Notes: generated from the sequence alone by a model not told the origin. DNA of 63,244 bases from Desulfovibrio sp. (GCA_017454855.1 JAFTCE010000114.1:1-63244), one strand, 5' to 3'; positions 25,876-35,606 are shown, counted from the first letter of the stretch. Program-made: numbers and translations.

Positions 25876-26913
25876 TTATCCGGCAAATTGCCCAAGGAAG
25901 CGTACATCATTTTCAAAAAACATGCGTAAATCGCCAATACCGTATTTGAGCATGGCAACGCGCTCTACACCCATGCCAAAGGCAAAGCCACTCACGTCCT
26001 CAGGGTACCCTACGGCGGCATATACGGCTGGATCGACCATGCCGCAGCCCAGTATTTCCACCCAACCGGTGGTTTTGCACACGCGGCAGGGCTGTCCGTC
26101 CACATGGCCCTGACCGCCACAGATACAGCACGAAATGTCAACTTCTGCGGAAGGCTCCGTGAAGGGGAAAAAACTGGGCCGGAAGCGTACCTTGGTGCCA
26201 AGACCAAAAACCGCACGCACAAAAGCCGTCAGTGTGCCCCGAAGATGGGCCATGCTGATGCCGTAGCCCACCATGAGTCCTTCAATCTGATGGAACATGG
26301 GCGTATGCGTGAGATCGCTGTCACGGCGGTAGACCTTGCCGGGTGCTACCACGGCCAGAGGCGGCTTGGCCGCTAGCATGGTGCGCACCTGCACGGGCGA
26401 CGTGTGTGTGCGCATGAGTACGCTCTCCGTAATGTACAGCGTATCCTGCATGTCGCGCGCCGGATGCTCCGGTGGGATGTTCAAGGCTTCGAAATTATAG
26501 TGATCGATTTCAACTTCAGGCCCAGAAGCTACGGTAAAGCCCAAGCCTTGAAAAATACGGCAAATTTCTTCCGTCACCAGGGTGTCAGGGTGTAATGTGC
26601 CCCGCCAGGGCGCACGCCCTGGCGCTGTGGGGTCAAAAAGGCGCAGGGCAATCTCTTCCTGCTCACGCTCCAGTTCGGCCTTGCGGGCGTCAAACAAGGC
26701 GTTGCAGCGCTCCTTGACGCTGTTGGCCTTTTGCCCCACTTGAGGACGCTCTGACGGTTCAAGCGTAGGCAATGCGGCCATGATGCGCGCAATGCGCCCC
26801 TTGCGGCCCAGCATGTCCACACGTAGCCCCTCCAGGGCATCAAGAGTATGAGCTTGCTCCAGGCCCTTTTCCAATTCGGGAACCAAGCTGTCCAGTGCGG
26901 CGATCAAATCCAT
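25876..26913 (-). CDS. pheS: Phenylalanyl-tRNA synthetase alpha subunit
   Basis: PheS is the class II catalytic subunit that activates Phe and charges tRNA-Phe. The 345-residue product has an N-terminal coiled coil (1-90) and motif 1 ([19 protein letters not shown]). It then has [12 protein letters not shown], motif 2 around [20 protein letters not shown], and motif 3 [18 protein letters not shown] near the C-terminus. It follows rplT after a 256-base gap that contains a strong hairpin. Confidence 0.97.
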   Translation of the reverse strand: MDLIAALDSLVPELEKGLEQAHTLDALEGLRVDMLGRKGRIARIMAALPTLEPSERPQVGQKANSVKERCNALFDARKAELEREQEEIALRLFDPTAPGRAPWRGTLHPDTLVTEEICRIFQGLGFTVASGPEVEIDHYNFEALNIPPEHPARDMQDTLYITESVLMRTHTSPVQVRTMLAAKPPLAVVAPGKVYRRDSDLTHTPMFHQIEGLMVGYGISMAHLRGTLTAFVRAVFGLGTKVRFRPSFFPFTEPSAEVDISCCICGGQGHVDGQPCRVCKTTGWVEILGCGMVDPAVYAAVGYPEDVSGFAFGMGVERVAMLKYGIGDLRMFFENDVRFLGQFAG

Positions 26914-27056
26914 AGGCGTTTTCCCACGGAACCGCTTTCAGCGGCAGTTAGAAAGGGGGCGGCGGACTTCCGTCGCTTGCCAATGCGTATCTCCTTACCC
27001 TTGTCCCTTGCCTGGCACTTCGCGCCAACAGTGCGTGCATGACAGGAGATGAAAGA

Positions 27057-27084
27057 GCGGATGACGTCGGTGAACGCCATCCGC
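27057..27084 (-). other. Hairpin in the rplT-pheS spacer
   Basis: GCGGATG (27057-27063) pairs with CATCCGC (27078-27084), and the inner bases extend the stem to about 12 bp with wobble pairs. No T run follows on either strand. It lies in a 256-base spacer between rplT and pheS. It could be a processing or attenuation element setting pheS-pheT levels; no leader peptide was seen. Confidence 0.4.
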
Positions 27085-27169
27085 CATAGAAACTAGCATG
27101 TTCGCGCAAGTCCTGCAAGCTGACGGCGCAGGCGCACGCTGCCAGAAGGTTTTCCTTCGGCGCGAGGCG

Positions 27170-27529
27170 TCATGCCGACTGCAGGGCAGCCTTGGCCAGG
27201 CCGACGATAGTCGCGAAGTCTTCCTTCTGGTACACAGCCAAATCCGCCAAGACCTTGCGGTTGAGCGCGATACCGGCCTTCTTGAGGCCATGCATGAAAC
27301 GGCTGTAGGACAGACCGCTCAATCGTGCGCCGGCGTTAATGCGCAAAATCCAGAGGGCGCGGAAATCGCGTTTTTTCTGCTTGCGGCCAAAAAACGCGTT
27401 TTGCATGGAACGCTCAACGGCCTCGCGCGCTGTGCGGTACAGACGGCTGCGACCGCCTCGAAAGCCCTTGGCTGCTGCCAAATATTTTTTGTGTCGACGA
27501 TGACTTGCTAGACCTCTCTTCACTCGCAT
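27170..27529 (-). CDS. rplT: 50S ribosomal protein L20
   Basis: L20 binds 23S rRNA early in large-subunit assembly. The 119-residue product starts [20 protein letters not shown] and contains [35 protein letters not shown] and [15 protein letters not shown], all typical. The ATG at 27529 follows GGAGAAGGAG by eight bases. It lies after rpmI in the standard infC-rpmI-rplT order, with an unusually long 153-base rpmI-rplT spacer. Confidence 0.97.
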   Translation of the reverse strand: MRVKRGLASHRRHKKYLAAAKGFRGGRSRLYRTAREAVERSMQNAFFGRKQKKRDFRALWILRINAGARLSGLSYSRFMHGLKKAGIALNRKVLADLAVYQKEDFATIVGLAKAALQSA

Positions 27530-27682
27530 AGCCGAAACTCCTTCTCCCGACAAGGCGGAGGACTGCCCGCCGGGTACGCAAAATAGCTTCTTGCCCCTGG
27601 CCAGGGCTGGATAGGGAAATTTTGACCTTTGCCGCGCCGCCCAGGACGTCTTCGACGTGGCTTACCGGGCGCGAACGGCAAT

Positions 27683-27880
27683 TCAACCGTTGGGCAGCAT
27701 GCGTCGCACGGCCTTTTCGTTGGCCTTGTCAACCAAGGTTACCTGCCCAAGGCGCATCTTGCGGCCCGGGGACTTCTTGGTCAAGATGTGACGCAGATTT
27801 TGACGGCGACGGCGAAACTTGCCGCTGCCAGTCTGTTCGAAACGCTTGGCGGCTGAACGCCTGGTCTTGATTTTGGGCAT
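27683..27880 (-). CDS. rpmI: 50S ribosomal protein L35
   Basis: L35 is a small basic large-subunit protein. The 65-residue product begins MPKIKTRRSAAKRFEQTGSG, continues FRRRRQNLRHILTKKSPGRK and ends KAVRRMLPNG, all family hallmarks. AGGAGT precedes the ATG. It is 11 bases downstream of infC and 153 bases upstream of rplT. Confidence 0.97.
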   Translation of the reverse strand: MPKIKTRRSAAKRFEQTGSGKFRRRRQNLRHILTKKSPGRKMRLGQVTLVDKANEKAVRRMLPNG

Positions 27881-27891
27881 AAAGAACTCCT

Positions 27892-28437
27892 CTATTTTTT
27901 TGGCACCAGCAACATTTGCAGTGTACGGCCCTCGGCGCGCGCTTCCTGATCTACCTTCCCGACGTCGGCCAAGTCTTGTACGATGCGATCCAGGATGGAA
28001 AGCCCCCTGTCTTTGTGGACTATTTCCCGACCGCGGAAGAAAACCGTAATCTTGCAGCGGTCGCCATCCTCAAGGAAACGGCGGATATGCCGTATCTTGG
28101 TTTCATAATCATGGTCGTCTGTTTTGGGGCGTACCTTGATTTCCTTGATCTGAACCACTGTCTGACGTTTTTTGGCTTCCTGCTTCTTCTTTTGCTGTTC
28201 GTACTTGAATTTGCCGTAGTCCATGATGCGGCAGACAGGCGGTTCCGATGTGGACGATACCTCAACCAGATCCAATCCTGCCTCCTTGGCCATGGCAATG
28301 GCCTCGTTCCTCTGCAAAATGCCGAGCTGTTCGCCTTCGGCGGAAATCACGCGCACTTCGCGGGCGCGAATCAACTCGTTGCGGCGCACACCGTCTTGCG
28401 GCGCATCGCGCCGCGGTCTCAAATTAGGAGAAGCTAT
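27892..28437 (-). CDS. infC: Translation initiation factor IF-3, apparent ATA start
   Basis: IF-3 binds the 30S subunit and checks start codons. The product has the core [60 protein letters not shown] and the C-terminal [13 protein letters not shown]. No ATG or GTG lies near the expected N-terminus. ATA at 28437 has GGAGGG seven bases upstream and gives 181 residues, overlapping the thrS end by 14 bases. TTG at 28422 (176 residues) is in frame but has no ribosome site. A rare AUU/AUA start is the known basis of infC autoregulation, since IF-3 rejects it. The bases TTCTCC just after the ATA could pair with the GGAG. Confidence 0.93.
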   Translation of the reverse strand: MASPNLRPRRDAPQDGVRRNELIRAREVRVISAEGEQLGILQRNEAIAMAKEAGLDLVEVSSTSEPPVCRIMDYGKFKYEQQKKKQEAKKRQTVVQIKEIKVRPKTDDHDYETKIRHIRRFLEDGDRCKITVFFRGREIVHKDRGLSILDRIVQDLADVGKVDQEARAEGRTLQMLLVPKK

Positions 28438-30355
28438 AGCACATCCCTCCCTGCTTGAAGGGCTCTTCCGCCTCCGCACGGATGCAGGCGGCGATTTCCG
28501 CTGCAGATTTGAGCCCCAGGTTCTCGCCAGTACGCAGACGCACGTTGGCGCCACCAGCCTGCACTTCCTTTTCTCCCACCACGAGAATGTAGGGAGTCTT
28601 GGCCATCTGGGCTTCGCGTACTTTGAAACCCAGTTTTTCGTTGCGCGTATCAACCGCAGCGCGTATGCCCCTGGCCTTGAGTTCGTCACAGAGGGCAAGG
28701 GCGGCGGCATCGCCCGCAGCCGTAACCGTGAGTATCCGAGCCTGCTCCGGCGCCAACCAGGTAGGCAGGGCACCGGCGTAGTTCTCAATGAGAATGCCAA
28801 TAAAGCGCTCCAGTGAACCCATAATGGCCCGGTGCAGCATGACCGGTCGATGCCGCTCCCCATCCTGGCCCACATAGGTTAAGTCAAAGCGCTCTGGCAG
28901 GGTGAAATCAACTTGAATGGTGGAACACTGCCATTCCCGACCAATGCAGTCCAAAAGACGCACGTCGATTTTTGGCCCATAAAAGGCCCCGTCGCCGGCA
29001 TTGATCTCATAGGCCAGACCAGCGTGTTCCACGGCCTTGATCAAGGCAGTGGTGGCCAGCTCCCATGCCTCGTCCGTGCCAATGCTCTTCTCTGGCCTGG
29101 TGGAAATGGCCACCTTGTAGGAAAAGCCAAAGAGGTGCATGAGATCGCGGATCAAATGGATGACCCCGAGAATTTCGTCCTCGAGTTGTTCTGGCATGCA
29201 GAGAATGTGCGCATCGTCCTGGGTAAACTGGCGCACACGTAAAAGCCCGTGCAGCACACCGCTCTTCTCGTGGCGATGCACAACACCCAGCTCAAAATAA
29301 CGCTGCGGCAAATCCCGGTAACTGCGCAGTTCGTTGCCATAAATGAGCATGTGCGCAATGCAGTTCATGGGCTTGATGCCGTAGGCATCTTCCTCAATCT
29401 GGGTAAAATACATGTTTTCGCGGTAATGTTCGTAATGACCGGAACGCTGCCAGGTCTCTACGCGCAGCAGTTGCGGACCCTGTACCATTTCGTAGCCGCG
29501 CTTCAAATGTTCCCGCCGCCAAAAATCCTCCAGAATAGTGCGCACCAACATGCCGCGCGGCAACCAAAAGACCATGCCCGGGGCCACGTCCTCCTTGAAG
29601 GCGAAGTAGCTAAGTTCCCGGCCCAGCTTGCGGTGGTCGCGGCGCTTGGCCTCTTCGAGCTGTTGAAGATAGGCATCCAAGGACCTCTTGTCCGCAAAGG
29701 CCGTGCCGTAGATACGCGACAACATGCGGTTTTTTTCATCACCGTGCCAATAGGCCCCGGCCACACTCATGAGTTTGGCGTGGGTGGCAAAGCCCGTATG
29801 CGGCACATGCGGACCGCGGCAGAGATCCTTAAAATCTGCACAAGTATACAGGGAAACGCTCTCCTGGGCAATGTCTGAGATAAGTTCCACCTTGTACGGT
29901 TCGTCCATGTCCGTAAACATCGTGATGGCCTCAGCCTTGGACACTTCCTGACGCACAAAGGGAGCGCGTTCAGCGGCAATTTTGGCCATTTCTGCCTCTA
30001 TGGCCGCAAAATCCTCGCTGGAAAAAGGCTTTTCCACGTCGAAATCGTAATAAAAGCCAGTTTCTATGGCTGGCCCGATAGTTACCTTTGCTTTGGGGAA
30101 AAGACGTTTCACCGCGCAGGCCATGACGTGTGCCGTCGAGTGGCGTACGATGGCCAGTCCTTGAGGTGTGTCGGCATACACGGGTGAGAGTTCCACGCAA
30201 CCCACGGGCACCGGGGCGGAAAGATCAAGCAGGCTGCCCTTGTCGTCACGGGCGGCAACCACGGTCTTGAATTTTTTGCCGCTCAGAGCTTGCTGCAGGG
30301 TCGTGGCGATGTCGTTTGCGGCTTGAAGCGTCTGCCCTTCCACTCGGACTTCCAT
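28424..30355 (-). CDS. thrS: Threonyl-tRNA synthetase
   Basis: ThrRS charges tRNA-Thr and edits Ser-tRNA-Thr. The 643-residue product contains an N-terminal TGS domain (1-62), the editing domain with the zinc-like [20 protein letters not shown] and a later HxxxC element, and the class II core. Motif 2 is [20 protein letters not shown], the zinc Cys lies in [20 protein letters not shown], and motif 3 is [18 protein letters not shown]-terminal anticodon-binding domain follows. AAGGAG lies before the ATG. A terminator-like hairpin with a T8 run ends only 14 bases upstream of the start, so expression must come by read-through. Confidence 0.97.
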   Translation of the reverse strand: MEVRVEGQTLQAANDIATTLQQALSGKKFKTVVAARDDKGSLLDLSAPVPVGCVELSPVYADTPQGLAIVRHSTAHVMACAVKRLFPKAKVTIGPAIETGFYYDFDVEKPFSSEDFAAIEAEMAKIAAERAPFVRQEVSKAEAITMFTDMDEPYKVELISDIAQESVSLYTCADFKDLCRGPHVPHTGFATHAKLMSVAGAYWHGDEKNRMLSRIYGTAFADKRSLDAYLQQLEEAKRRDHRKLGRELSYFAFKEDVAPGMVFWLPRGMLVRTILEDFWRREHLKRGYEMVQGPQLLRVETWQRSGHYEHYRENMYFTQIEEDAYGIKPMNCIAHMLIYGNELRSYRDLPQRYFELGVVHRHEKSGVLHGLLRVRQFTQDDAHILCMPEQLEDEILGVIHLIRDLMHLFGFSYKVAISTRPEKSIGTDEAWELATTALIKAVEHAGLAYEINAGDGAFYGPKIDVRLLDCIGREWQCSTIQVDFTLPERFDLTYVGQDGERHRPVMLHRAIMGSLERFIGILIENYAGALPTWLAPEQARILTVTAAGDAAALALCDELKARGIRAAVDTRNEKLGFKVREAQMAKTPYILVVGEKEVQAGGANVRLRTGENLGLKSAAEIAACIRAEAEEPFKQGGMCYSFS

Positions 30356-30369
30356 GACTTCTCCTTGTC

Positions 30370-30398
30370 AAAAAAAATGGGGAGGTGACCCTCCCCAC
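30370..30398 (-). terminator. Terminator-like hairpin directly before thrS (possible attenuator)
   Basis: On the minus strand a perfect 7-bp GC stem GGGGAGG/CCTCCCC (30379-30385 with 30390-30396, plus one A-T pair) is followed by eight T residues (30370-30377). The thrS Shine-Dalgarno begins three bases later. There is no room for a promoter between hairpin and gene. Either it ends the tRNA-Val transcript with some read-through, or it is a regulated attenuator. The 98-base leader upstream holds further inverted repeats (GGGGACA/TGTCCCC near 30469-30484 and GGACGG/CCGTCC near 30441-30466). Confidence 0.65.
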
Positions 30399-30496
30399 TG
30401 CGCCATCAGGTTTGGCGATCGCTGTGCGGCGACCCTTGCGTGGACGGAATCCAAGCCTACCGTCCGCCAGGGGACAGTGTCCCCGAAAGTACATTT

Positions 30497-30573
30497 TGGT
30501 AGGAACGAGCAGACTTGAACTGCTGGCCTCTTCCGTGTCAAGGAAGCGCTCTAGCCACCTGAGCTACGCTCCT
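30497..30573 (-). tRNA. tRNA-Val (anticodon GAC)
   Basis: The minus strand encodes a 77-base tRNA with acceptor AGGAGCG/CGTTCCT (one G-U pair), discriminator A and encoded CCA. The D arm is GCTCAGGTGGCTAGAGC. The anticodon arm CTTCC-TTGACAC-GGAAG gives anticodon GAC, and the T arm is AGCAG-TTCAAGT-CTGCT. It lies between tsaB and thrS and may share a transcript with the thrS leader. Confidence 0.93.
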
Positions 30574-30649
30574 ACAAACAAAGTCTCTATATGCTAGCGG
30601 CCCGCTTCCGTCAATATTTTTTTCACAAAAAACGTCAGGGAAGTGTTTC

Positions 30650-31495
30650 TCATATCTCGCTTCTCGGCGTCCGCTCAAGCTGGGCCTGCAGCGCGGCGCT
30701 GGCCTCATCTGCGCTCAAGCCCACAGTGGGGGCGATCTGGGCCAGGTTCTCTACGGCGTCGCAGGGCCGGACGTAGAGCGGTTCCAAGTCCTGATCCAGG
30801 TAGTCGCCATGTCGGGCCAGGAGGCAGAGGGCCTTGTTGTCCGGCAAGGTCACATCCGGTAGGGCGGCGACTTTGGCCTGTTCGGGCAGGGGCAGTTCCC
30901 CCATGCCGTCAAGATTGCGAAACACGGCGGCGTTACGTTTGAGGCCGCTGCCACAAACCCAGACGCCGGTCGTCTGGCTGGCCAGGTTTGGGGCATCTGT
31001 TGTTCGTACGCGGTGCAGGGCCTCTTCTGGGGTGCAGAGTTCCACGGGACTCAGGGGCTGGGCCGGAATGCGCGGGCCAAAGGCCATGAAGGGTTGGCAA
31101 TGCACGAGGTTGCGGCGGGCGTGGGTCAGCACCCAGATGCGCGCGGCGTAGGGCAGGCTGCGTCGGAGGACGGTACTCGTGGCCAATGCCTGCATGTAGT
31201 CAAGTCCGGCCACTTTGGCCTTGCCGGCGCGGCGCAGGGCCGCAGCCGTGGTCAGTACAAGGCGTATGCCCGTGAATGACCCTGGCCCACGCACACAGGC
31301 GATGCGCCGAAAATCCGTGGGCCGGATGTCCAGGGCGCGGCAGAGGAAGTGCAGCGTCGGGGCGAGGATTTCCGCGCCTTGATCCATCTTCTGCCATTGC
31401 TGGGCGCAGAGCAGTTGTTCATGTTCGGTGATGAGAACCTGCAAGGCCCCTTCCGCTGCGTTGAGAATGAGTTCCAGACCTGTGCCATATGTCAT
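30650..31495 (-). CDS. tsaB: tRNA threonylcarbamoyladenosine biosynthesis protein TsaB
   Basis: TsaB is the inactive ASKHA-fold partner of TsaD in the complex that makes t6A37 in ANN-decoding tRNAs. The 281-residue product carries LELILNAAEGALQVLITE at the N-terminus and ILAPTLHFLCRAL. The strongest signature is RIACVRGPGSFTGIRLVLTT, then KVAGLDYMQALA. The C-terminal half is less conserved and longer than in E. coli. The ATG overlaps the rseP stop by four bases (ATGA). Confidence 0.9.
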   Translation of the reverse strand: MTYGTGLELILNAAEGALQVLITEHEQLLCAQQWQKMDQGAEILAPTLHFLCRALDIRPTDFRRIACVRGPGSFTGIRLVLTTAAALRRAGKAKVAGLDYMQALATSTVLRRSLPYAARIWVLTHARRNLVHCQPFMAFGPRIPAQPLSPVELCTPEEALHRVRTTDAPNLASQTTGVWVCGSGLKRNAAVFRNLDGMGELPLPEQAKVAALPDVTLPDNKALCLLARHGDYLDQDLEPLYVRPCDAVENLAQIAPTVGLSADEASAALQAQLERTPRSEI

Positions 31496-32628
31496 GAGCC
31501 GCTCCCGAACCAGCCATTGCTTTTGATAACACGCCAGATGTCGTTATAGGTGGCCAAGAGCATGAGCATCACCAAGAGGGCGATGCCAATGCGCATGGAA
31601 TACTCGAGGACTTTTTGGTGCAGCGGACGCCGAAAAATCATTTCCCAGAGGCAAAAAACGATGGTGCCGCCATCGAGTACGGGAATGGGCAAGAAATTGA
31701 GGATGCCCAGGTTGATGCTGATCAGGGCCGCGAGGGCCAGAACGCCGGGCAGGCCCTCCTGGGCCTGCTTGCCCACGAGCTGCACGATCATGATCGGGCC
31801 GCCCACTTGATCCAAGGGCACAACGCGCTGTGCCAGTTTGACAAAGCCCTGCCATGTCAGGGCAAGCATGTCCGCAGTTTGGCGCAGACCGGCCCAGGCC
31901 GCGTTGGCCAACCCATGTTGCTCCAGGCGTACGGCGCCAGAGCTGCTGATGCCCATGAGCCAGGCTTCCTCATCCTCGCCGAAGATGGTCTTGCGCACGG
32001 AGCGTTTGGGCGTGAGGCGTACGTGTATTTCGGTGGAGCGAGAGACTTCTGCTGTCGCGTTTGCAGCAGCAGGGACGTCAGGACGGGAGAGGAGCAGTTC
32101 CACGGTCTTGCCATTGCCCTTGGCAATGACAGCAGCCATGGCAGACCAGCTCTCCACGGGCTGGCCGTCAATGGCGAGGATCATGTCTCCGGGCTTGATG
32201 CCTGCTGCCTCGGCCGGACTGTCCTTGAGGACGCCGCCCACCTGGGGCAGGGGAACGGGCGTGCCCCAACCCAGGGCCAGTAGCCAGCACAAGAGCCAGG
32301 CCAGGACGATATTGGTCAGCGGACCGGCGGCCACGACGAGCAGGCGCTGCCAGGCTGGGCGCAGGGAAAAAACTTCGTTGGCCGTAAAGCCTGGCGGAAT
32401 CTCCTGATCTTCGGTTTCTCCCACCAGGGCCACATAGCCGCCCAGGGGTATGAGGGAGAGGGCATATTCAGTCTTGCCCTTCTTCCAGCGCAGCAGTTTG
32501 GGTCCAAAGCCCAGGGAAAAGGTGGTGACCCCCATGCCCAGGGCGCGGGCCACGCTAAAATGGCCCAATTCGTGAAAAAAAATCAGTCCGCCCAGGACAA
32601 GGACAACAGCCACAATGGATGTCAGCAC
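31492..32628 (-). CDS. rseP: RIP metalloprotease RseP (site-2 protease)
   Basis: RseP is an inner-membrane zinc protease that cuts within transmembrane segments, for instance anti-sigma factors. The 378-residue product has the zinc site FFHELGHFSVARALG in the first helix. A membrane segment is followed by one PDZ domain (LKDSPAEAAGIKPGDMILAI region), and the third ligand lies in NFLPIPVLDGG. The C-terminus is hydrophobic. The GTG start at 32628 is preceded by GGAGG and gives the family N-terminus. It overlaps the end of dxr by seven bases. Confidence 0.94.
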   Translation of the reverse strand: MLTSIVAVVLVLGGLIFFHELGHFSVARALGMGVTTFSLGFGPKLLRWKKGKTEYALSLIPLGGYVALVGETEDQEIPPGFTANEVFSLRPAWQRLLVVAAGPLTNIVLAWLLCWLLALGWGTPVPLPQVGGVLKDSPAEAAGIKPGDMILAIDGQPVESWSAMAAVIAKGNGKTVELLLSRPDVPAAANATAEVSRSTEIHVRLTPKRSVRKTIFGEDEEAWLMGISSSGAVRLEQHGLANAAWAGLRQTADMLALTWQGFVKLAQRVVPLDQVGGPIMIVQLVGKQAQEGLPGVLALAALISINLGILNFLPIPVLDGGTIVFCLWEMIFRRPLHQKVLEYSMRIGIALLVMLMLLATYNDIWRVIKSNGWFGSGS

Positions 32629-33938
32629 TGTGTACCTCCGTCGCCAGCCTGGGCCAGCACGAGTTCGCGGCTTTGCCCATCCAGGCGCGCTATGCGTTCT
32701 GTCAAAATGCGCGTTTCCTGCTCCAGAGAGAGCGTCCCGTCCCTGGCCTGGTCGGGTGCGCAAAGGGGCTGATGGCCAGGAGTCCTGTCCTCGTGCGCCT
32801 TGAGCGCCGAGGCCACCAGCCGGGGAATGTCCGTAAAGGTGCAGCGTCCAGCGAGAAAGAGTTCCACTGCCGCTTCATTGGCCGCGTTCAGGGTCACGCA
32901 GCGACCGCCGCGACCTTCCAGAGACTGGCGAGCCAGGTTGAGACAGGGGAAATTTTCGACGTCCGGGATTTGAAAGGTCAGGGGTCTGGCGGTGAGATCC
33001 AGGGCAGGAACAGGCAGTGGTCTGCACTGGGGCCAGAGTAGGCAGGCGGCAATGGCCAGGCGCATGTCGGCTGTGCCCAGCTGGGCCAGTTGGCTGCCGT
33101 CGTGAAATTCCACCAGGGAGTGGATGACAGACTGCGGGTGTACCAGCACCTGAATGCGTTCCACGGGCAGGCCGTAGAGGTGAAAGGCTTCGATAATTTC
33201 CAGCCCCTTATTCATGAGCGTGGCTGAATCAATGCTGATCTTGGCCCCCATGTTCCAGTTGGGATGCTTCAGGGCCTGTGCGGGCGTCACATGTTGCAAA
33301 TCCGCTGCGCTTTTGCCCAGGAAGGGTCCTCCCGAAGCCGTGAGGATGATGCGCCGGACTTCCTGACCGCGTCCTGCCAGGCATTGGAAAATGGCATTGT
33401 GTTCCGAGTCCACGGGCAGGACGACGGCCTTGCGGTGTCGGCAGATGCGGCGTACGAGATCTCCGGCCAGAACCAGGGATTCTTTGTTGGCCAGACAGAT
33501 GACCTTGCCCGCTAGGGCAGCGGCCAGGGTTGCGGCCAAGCCGGCGGAACCCGACTGGGCAGAAAGCACCGTGTCGGCCTGAGGCAGTGAGGCCAATGCC
33601 TCGTAGCCAACCTTACCCACAAGAATGTGCGGCGCATAGCCCTTGGGCAGCAGGGCGCGTAGGGCAGTTGCCGCCGTCGCGTCGAGTACGGCCAGGTGTC
33701 CGGGCCGCCAGCGCACAGCCTGCTCTGCGAGCAGGCGTACATTGCGGGCGCAGGCCAGGCCGACAATACGGAAAAAATCCGGCTGGGATTCCACGACGGA
33801 AAGGGCATTGCGGCCAATGGAACCCGTGGAACCCAGGAGTACGAGGCTGCGCGATTGGGCTTCGCGCCACGTTGCTGCGGGCGGTGCGGATATATAGTCA
33901 ATGTTCGGCCCGCCCAGGCCGGGCCAGAGTTCTGCCAT
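32622..33938 (-). CDS. dxr: 1-deoxy-D-xylulose 5-phosphate reductoisomerase
   Basis: Dxr makes MEP, the first committed intermediate of the non-mevalonate isoprenoid pathway, with NADPH. The 438-residue product contains LVLLGSTGSIGRNALSVVE (nucleotide site) after a 35-residue N-terminal extension. It then has CLANKESLVLAGDLV, LPVDSEHNAIFQCL (metal site), LTASGGPFLGKS, HPNWNMGAKISIDSATLMNK and VHPQSVIHSLVEFHDGS. The ATG at 33938 is chosen, with GGAG nine bases upstream; a GTG five codons earlier is possible. It lies between cdsA and rseP in the common order. Confidence 0.96.
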   Translation of the reverse strand: MAELWPGLGGPNIDYISAPPAATWREAQSRSLVLLGSTGSIGRNALSVVESQPDFFRIVGLACARNVRLLAEQAVRWRPGHLAVLDATAATALRALLPKGYAPHILVGKVGYEALASLPQADTVLSAQSGSAGLAATLAAALAGKVICLANKESLVLAGDLVRRICRHRKAVVLPVDSEHNAIFQCLAGRGQEVRRIILTASGGPFLGKSAADLQHVTPAQALKHPNWNMGAKISIDSATLMNKGLEIIEAFHLYGLPVERIQVLVHPQSVIHSLVEFHDGSQLAQLGTADMRLAIAACLLWPQCRPLPVPALDLTARPLTFQIPDVENFPCLNLARQSLEGRGGRCVTLNAANEAAVELFLAGRCTFTDIPRLVASALKAHEDRTPGHQPLCAPDQARDGTLSLEQETRILTERIARLDGQSRELVLAQAGDGGTQC

Positions 33939-33976
33939 GGCGTAGTTCTCCACACAAGGCCAAGGGCCTCAAAACG

Positions 33977-34804
33977 TCAAAAGAAGCAAAACCACTGATC
34001 CACTACGGCCACCATAGGCAAGGCAAAGAGAAGGCTGTCTGCGCGATCCAGCAGACCGCCATGCCCCGGGAGCAGATGGCCGGAGTCCTTGACGTTGACG
34101 GAACGCTTGAGGGCCGATTCAAAAAGGTCGCCCACCTGGGCAAAGGCGTTAATGGCAACTCCCAGAAGGGCAAAGGCAAACCAGCTCGCCTTGCCTAGGG
34201 CCGCTCCGTACAGGGCGCAGAAAACCACACAGGCCACCAGGCTGCCCACGGCGCCTTCTGAGCTTTTCTTGGGACTCACACGCGGCCAGAGCTTGTGGTG
34301 ACCAAAGCGCGACCCCACAAAATAGGCCGCTGAGTCGGAAATGGCCACTGCGGCAATGATGAAAATGAGCTTGACGCTGGAGAGATAGGTTGTCGGCAGG
34401 AGCAGGAGCGGGATATAGGCCAGTCCGGCCATGTAGATGCCGCTGGCGGAAAAAGCACTGTCCTCTTCGATGACATCCCAGCGGAAGAGAAAGCTCATGG
34501 CCGCCAGCACAAAGCCGGCCCCCAAACAAACCAGGGCATCCTGGGGCCGATGCATCCAGGAGAGGCAGAGCATACCCCAACCCAGGGCAATGGCGCATAT
34601 GCGGCTGGAAATGCGGCCTCTGGGACCCCAGAAGAGAGAATAAAACTCCCACAGTCCCCAGGCGCAAGCCAGTAAGATCAGGATGAGCAGGGGCAGACCG
34701 CGCAGCCAGAGGGCCAGAAGAATCACCGCTGCCAGGGAAAGCCCGGTGACGGTGCGGCGTATGTCAAGGGCATGCAGATCGGAAGCTTCGGACTCAATGG
34801 GCAT
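33977..34804 (-). CDS. cdsA: Phosphatidate cytidylyltransferase CdsA
   Basis: CdsA makes CDP-diacylglycerol, the branch point of phospholipid synthesis, in the inner membrane. The 275-residue product has about eight hydrophobic segments. The signature region near the C-terminus is VAISDSAAYFVGSRFGHHKL, then SPKKSSEGAVGSLVACVV and the final KDSGHLLPGHGGLLDRADSL. The ATG at 34804 follows AGGAG by seven bases and lies inside the last codons of uppS, an 11-base overlap that suggests coupling. Confidence 0.95.
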   Translation of the reverse strand: MPIESEASDLHALDIRRTVTGLSLAAVILLALWLRGLPLLILILLACAWGLWEFYSLFWGPRGRISSRICAIALGWGMLCLSWMHRPQDALVCLGAGFVLAAMSFLFRWDVIEEDSAFSASGIYMAGLAYIPLLLLPTTYLSSVKLIFIIAAVAISDSAAYFVGSRFGHHKLWPRVSPKKSSEGAVGSLVACVVFCALYGAALGKASWFAFALLGVAINAFAQVGDLFESALKRSVNVKDSGHLLPGHGGLLDRADSLLFALPMVAVVDQWFCFF

Positions 34805-35534
34805 CAATTTGCTCCTGTGTTTGGCCAAAACGGCGGGAACGTCCGGCAAATGCCTGCAAGGCGAGGGTAAGCTGTGTCTCGTCAAAATCCGGCCAGGACA
34901 CCGGGGTGAAATAGAGTTCGCTGTACGCGCATTGGTAGAGGAGGTAATTGCTCAGGCGCAGCTCCCCGCCGGTACGGATGAGCAAATCCGGGTCTGGTTG
35001 GCCCGCCGTATAGAGCTGCGCCGATATCGTCTGCTCGGTCACGTCTTCGGGCCGCAGGCCCTGGGCCAGCAAGCGGCGCACGGCGTACACCAGTTCCGCT
35101 CTGGCTCCATAGTTGAGGGCCAGATTGAGCGTCATGGCTTGGCCATTGCTGGTCTTCTGTATAGCGTGGCGCAGGGCGGTGCGCTGCGCCAGGGGCAGGC
35201 CGTTCACGTCGCCCAAAACTTTCATGGCTATGCCCTGCTCTTCCATGCGCGGCACTTCGCGGCGCAAAAATTCAAGCAGCAGGCCGAACAGGGCCTGGAT
35301 CTCCGTTGCTGGGCGATTCCAATTTTCACTGGAGAAGGTGTACAGGGTGAGATAGGGAATCCCCAGCTTCCGACATGCCGTGACTACCGTGCGTACGGCC
35401 TCAGCACCAGCACGGTGTCCGGCTTCGCGTGGCAGTCCGCGCGCCTGAGCCCAGCGGCCATTGCCGTCCATGATCACGGCCAAATGCCGGGGCAATTTTT
35501 CAGAAATATCCCACATGCACATCCCCAAACACAT
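34794..35534 (-). CDS. uppS: Isoprenyl transferase (undecaprenyl diphosphate synthase)
   Basis: UppS condenses isopentenyl units onto farnesyl diphosphate in cis, giving the lipid carrier for peptidoglycan and glycans. The 246-residue product shows HLAVIMDGNGRWAQARGLPR, GHRAGAEAVRTVVTACRKLG, YTFSSENWNRPATEIQALFG, PDLLIRTGGELRLSNYLLYQ and YFTPVSWPDF. The first ATG at 35534 follows GGGAGG by six bases; starting six codons later is also possible. It belongs to the pyrH-frr-uppS-cdsA-dxr-rseP run. Confidence 0.96.
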   Translation of the reverse strand: MCLGMCMWDISEKLPRHLAVIMDGNGRWAQARGLPREAGHRAGAEAVRTVVTACRKLGIPYLTLYTFSSENWNRPATEIQALFGLLLEFLRREVPRMEEQGIAMKVLGDVNGLPLAQRTALRHAIQKTSNGQAMTLNLALNYGARAELVYAVRRLLAQGLRPEDVTEQTISAQLYTAGQPDPDLLIRTGGELRLSNYLLYQCAYSELYFTPVSWPDFDETQLTLALQAFAGRSRRFGQTQEQIDAH

Positions 35535-35606
35535 AGTGCGCCTCCCGGGAGAGGCGCCATTGGAGGCTCAAAAGCGATTGCAAGGGCTACCTGCAAGGCA
35601 GGAGCG

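Noticed and set aside
30356-30496. T-box riboswitch before thrS
   Set aside because: The conserved T-box sequence and stem I specifier layout were not seen; the leader is also too short for a standard T-box.
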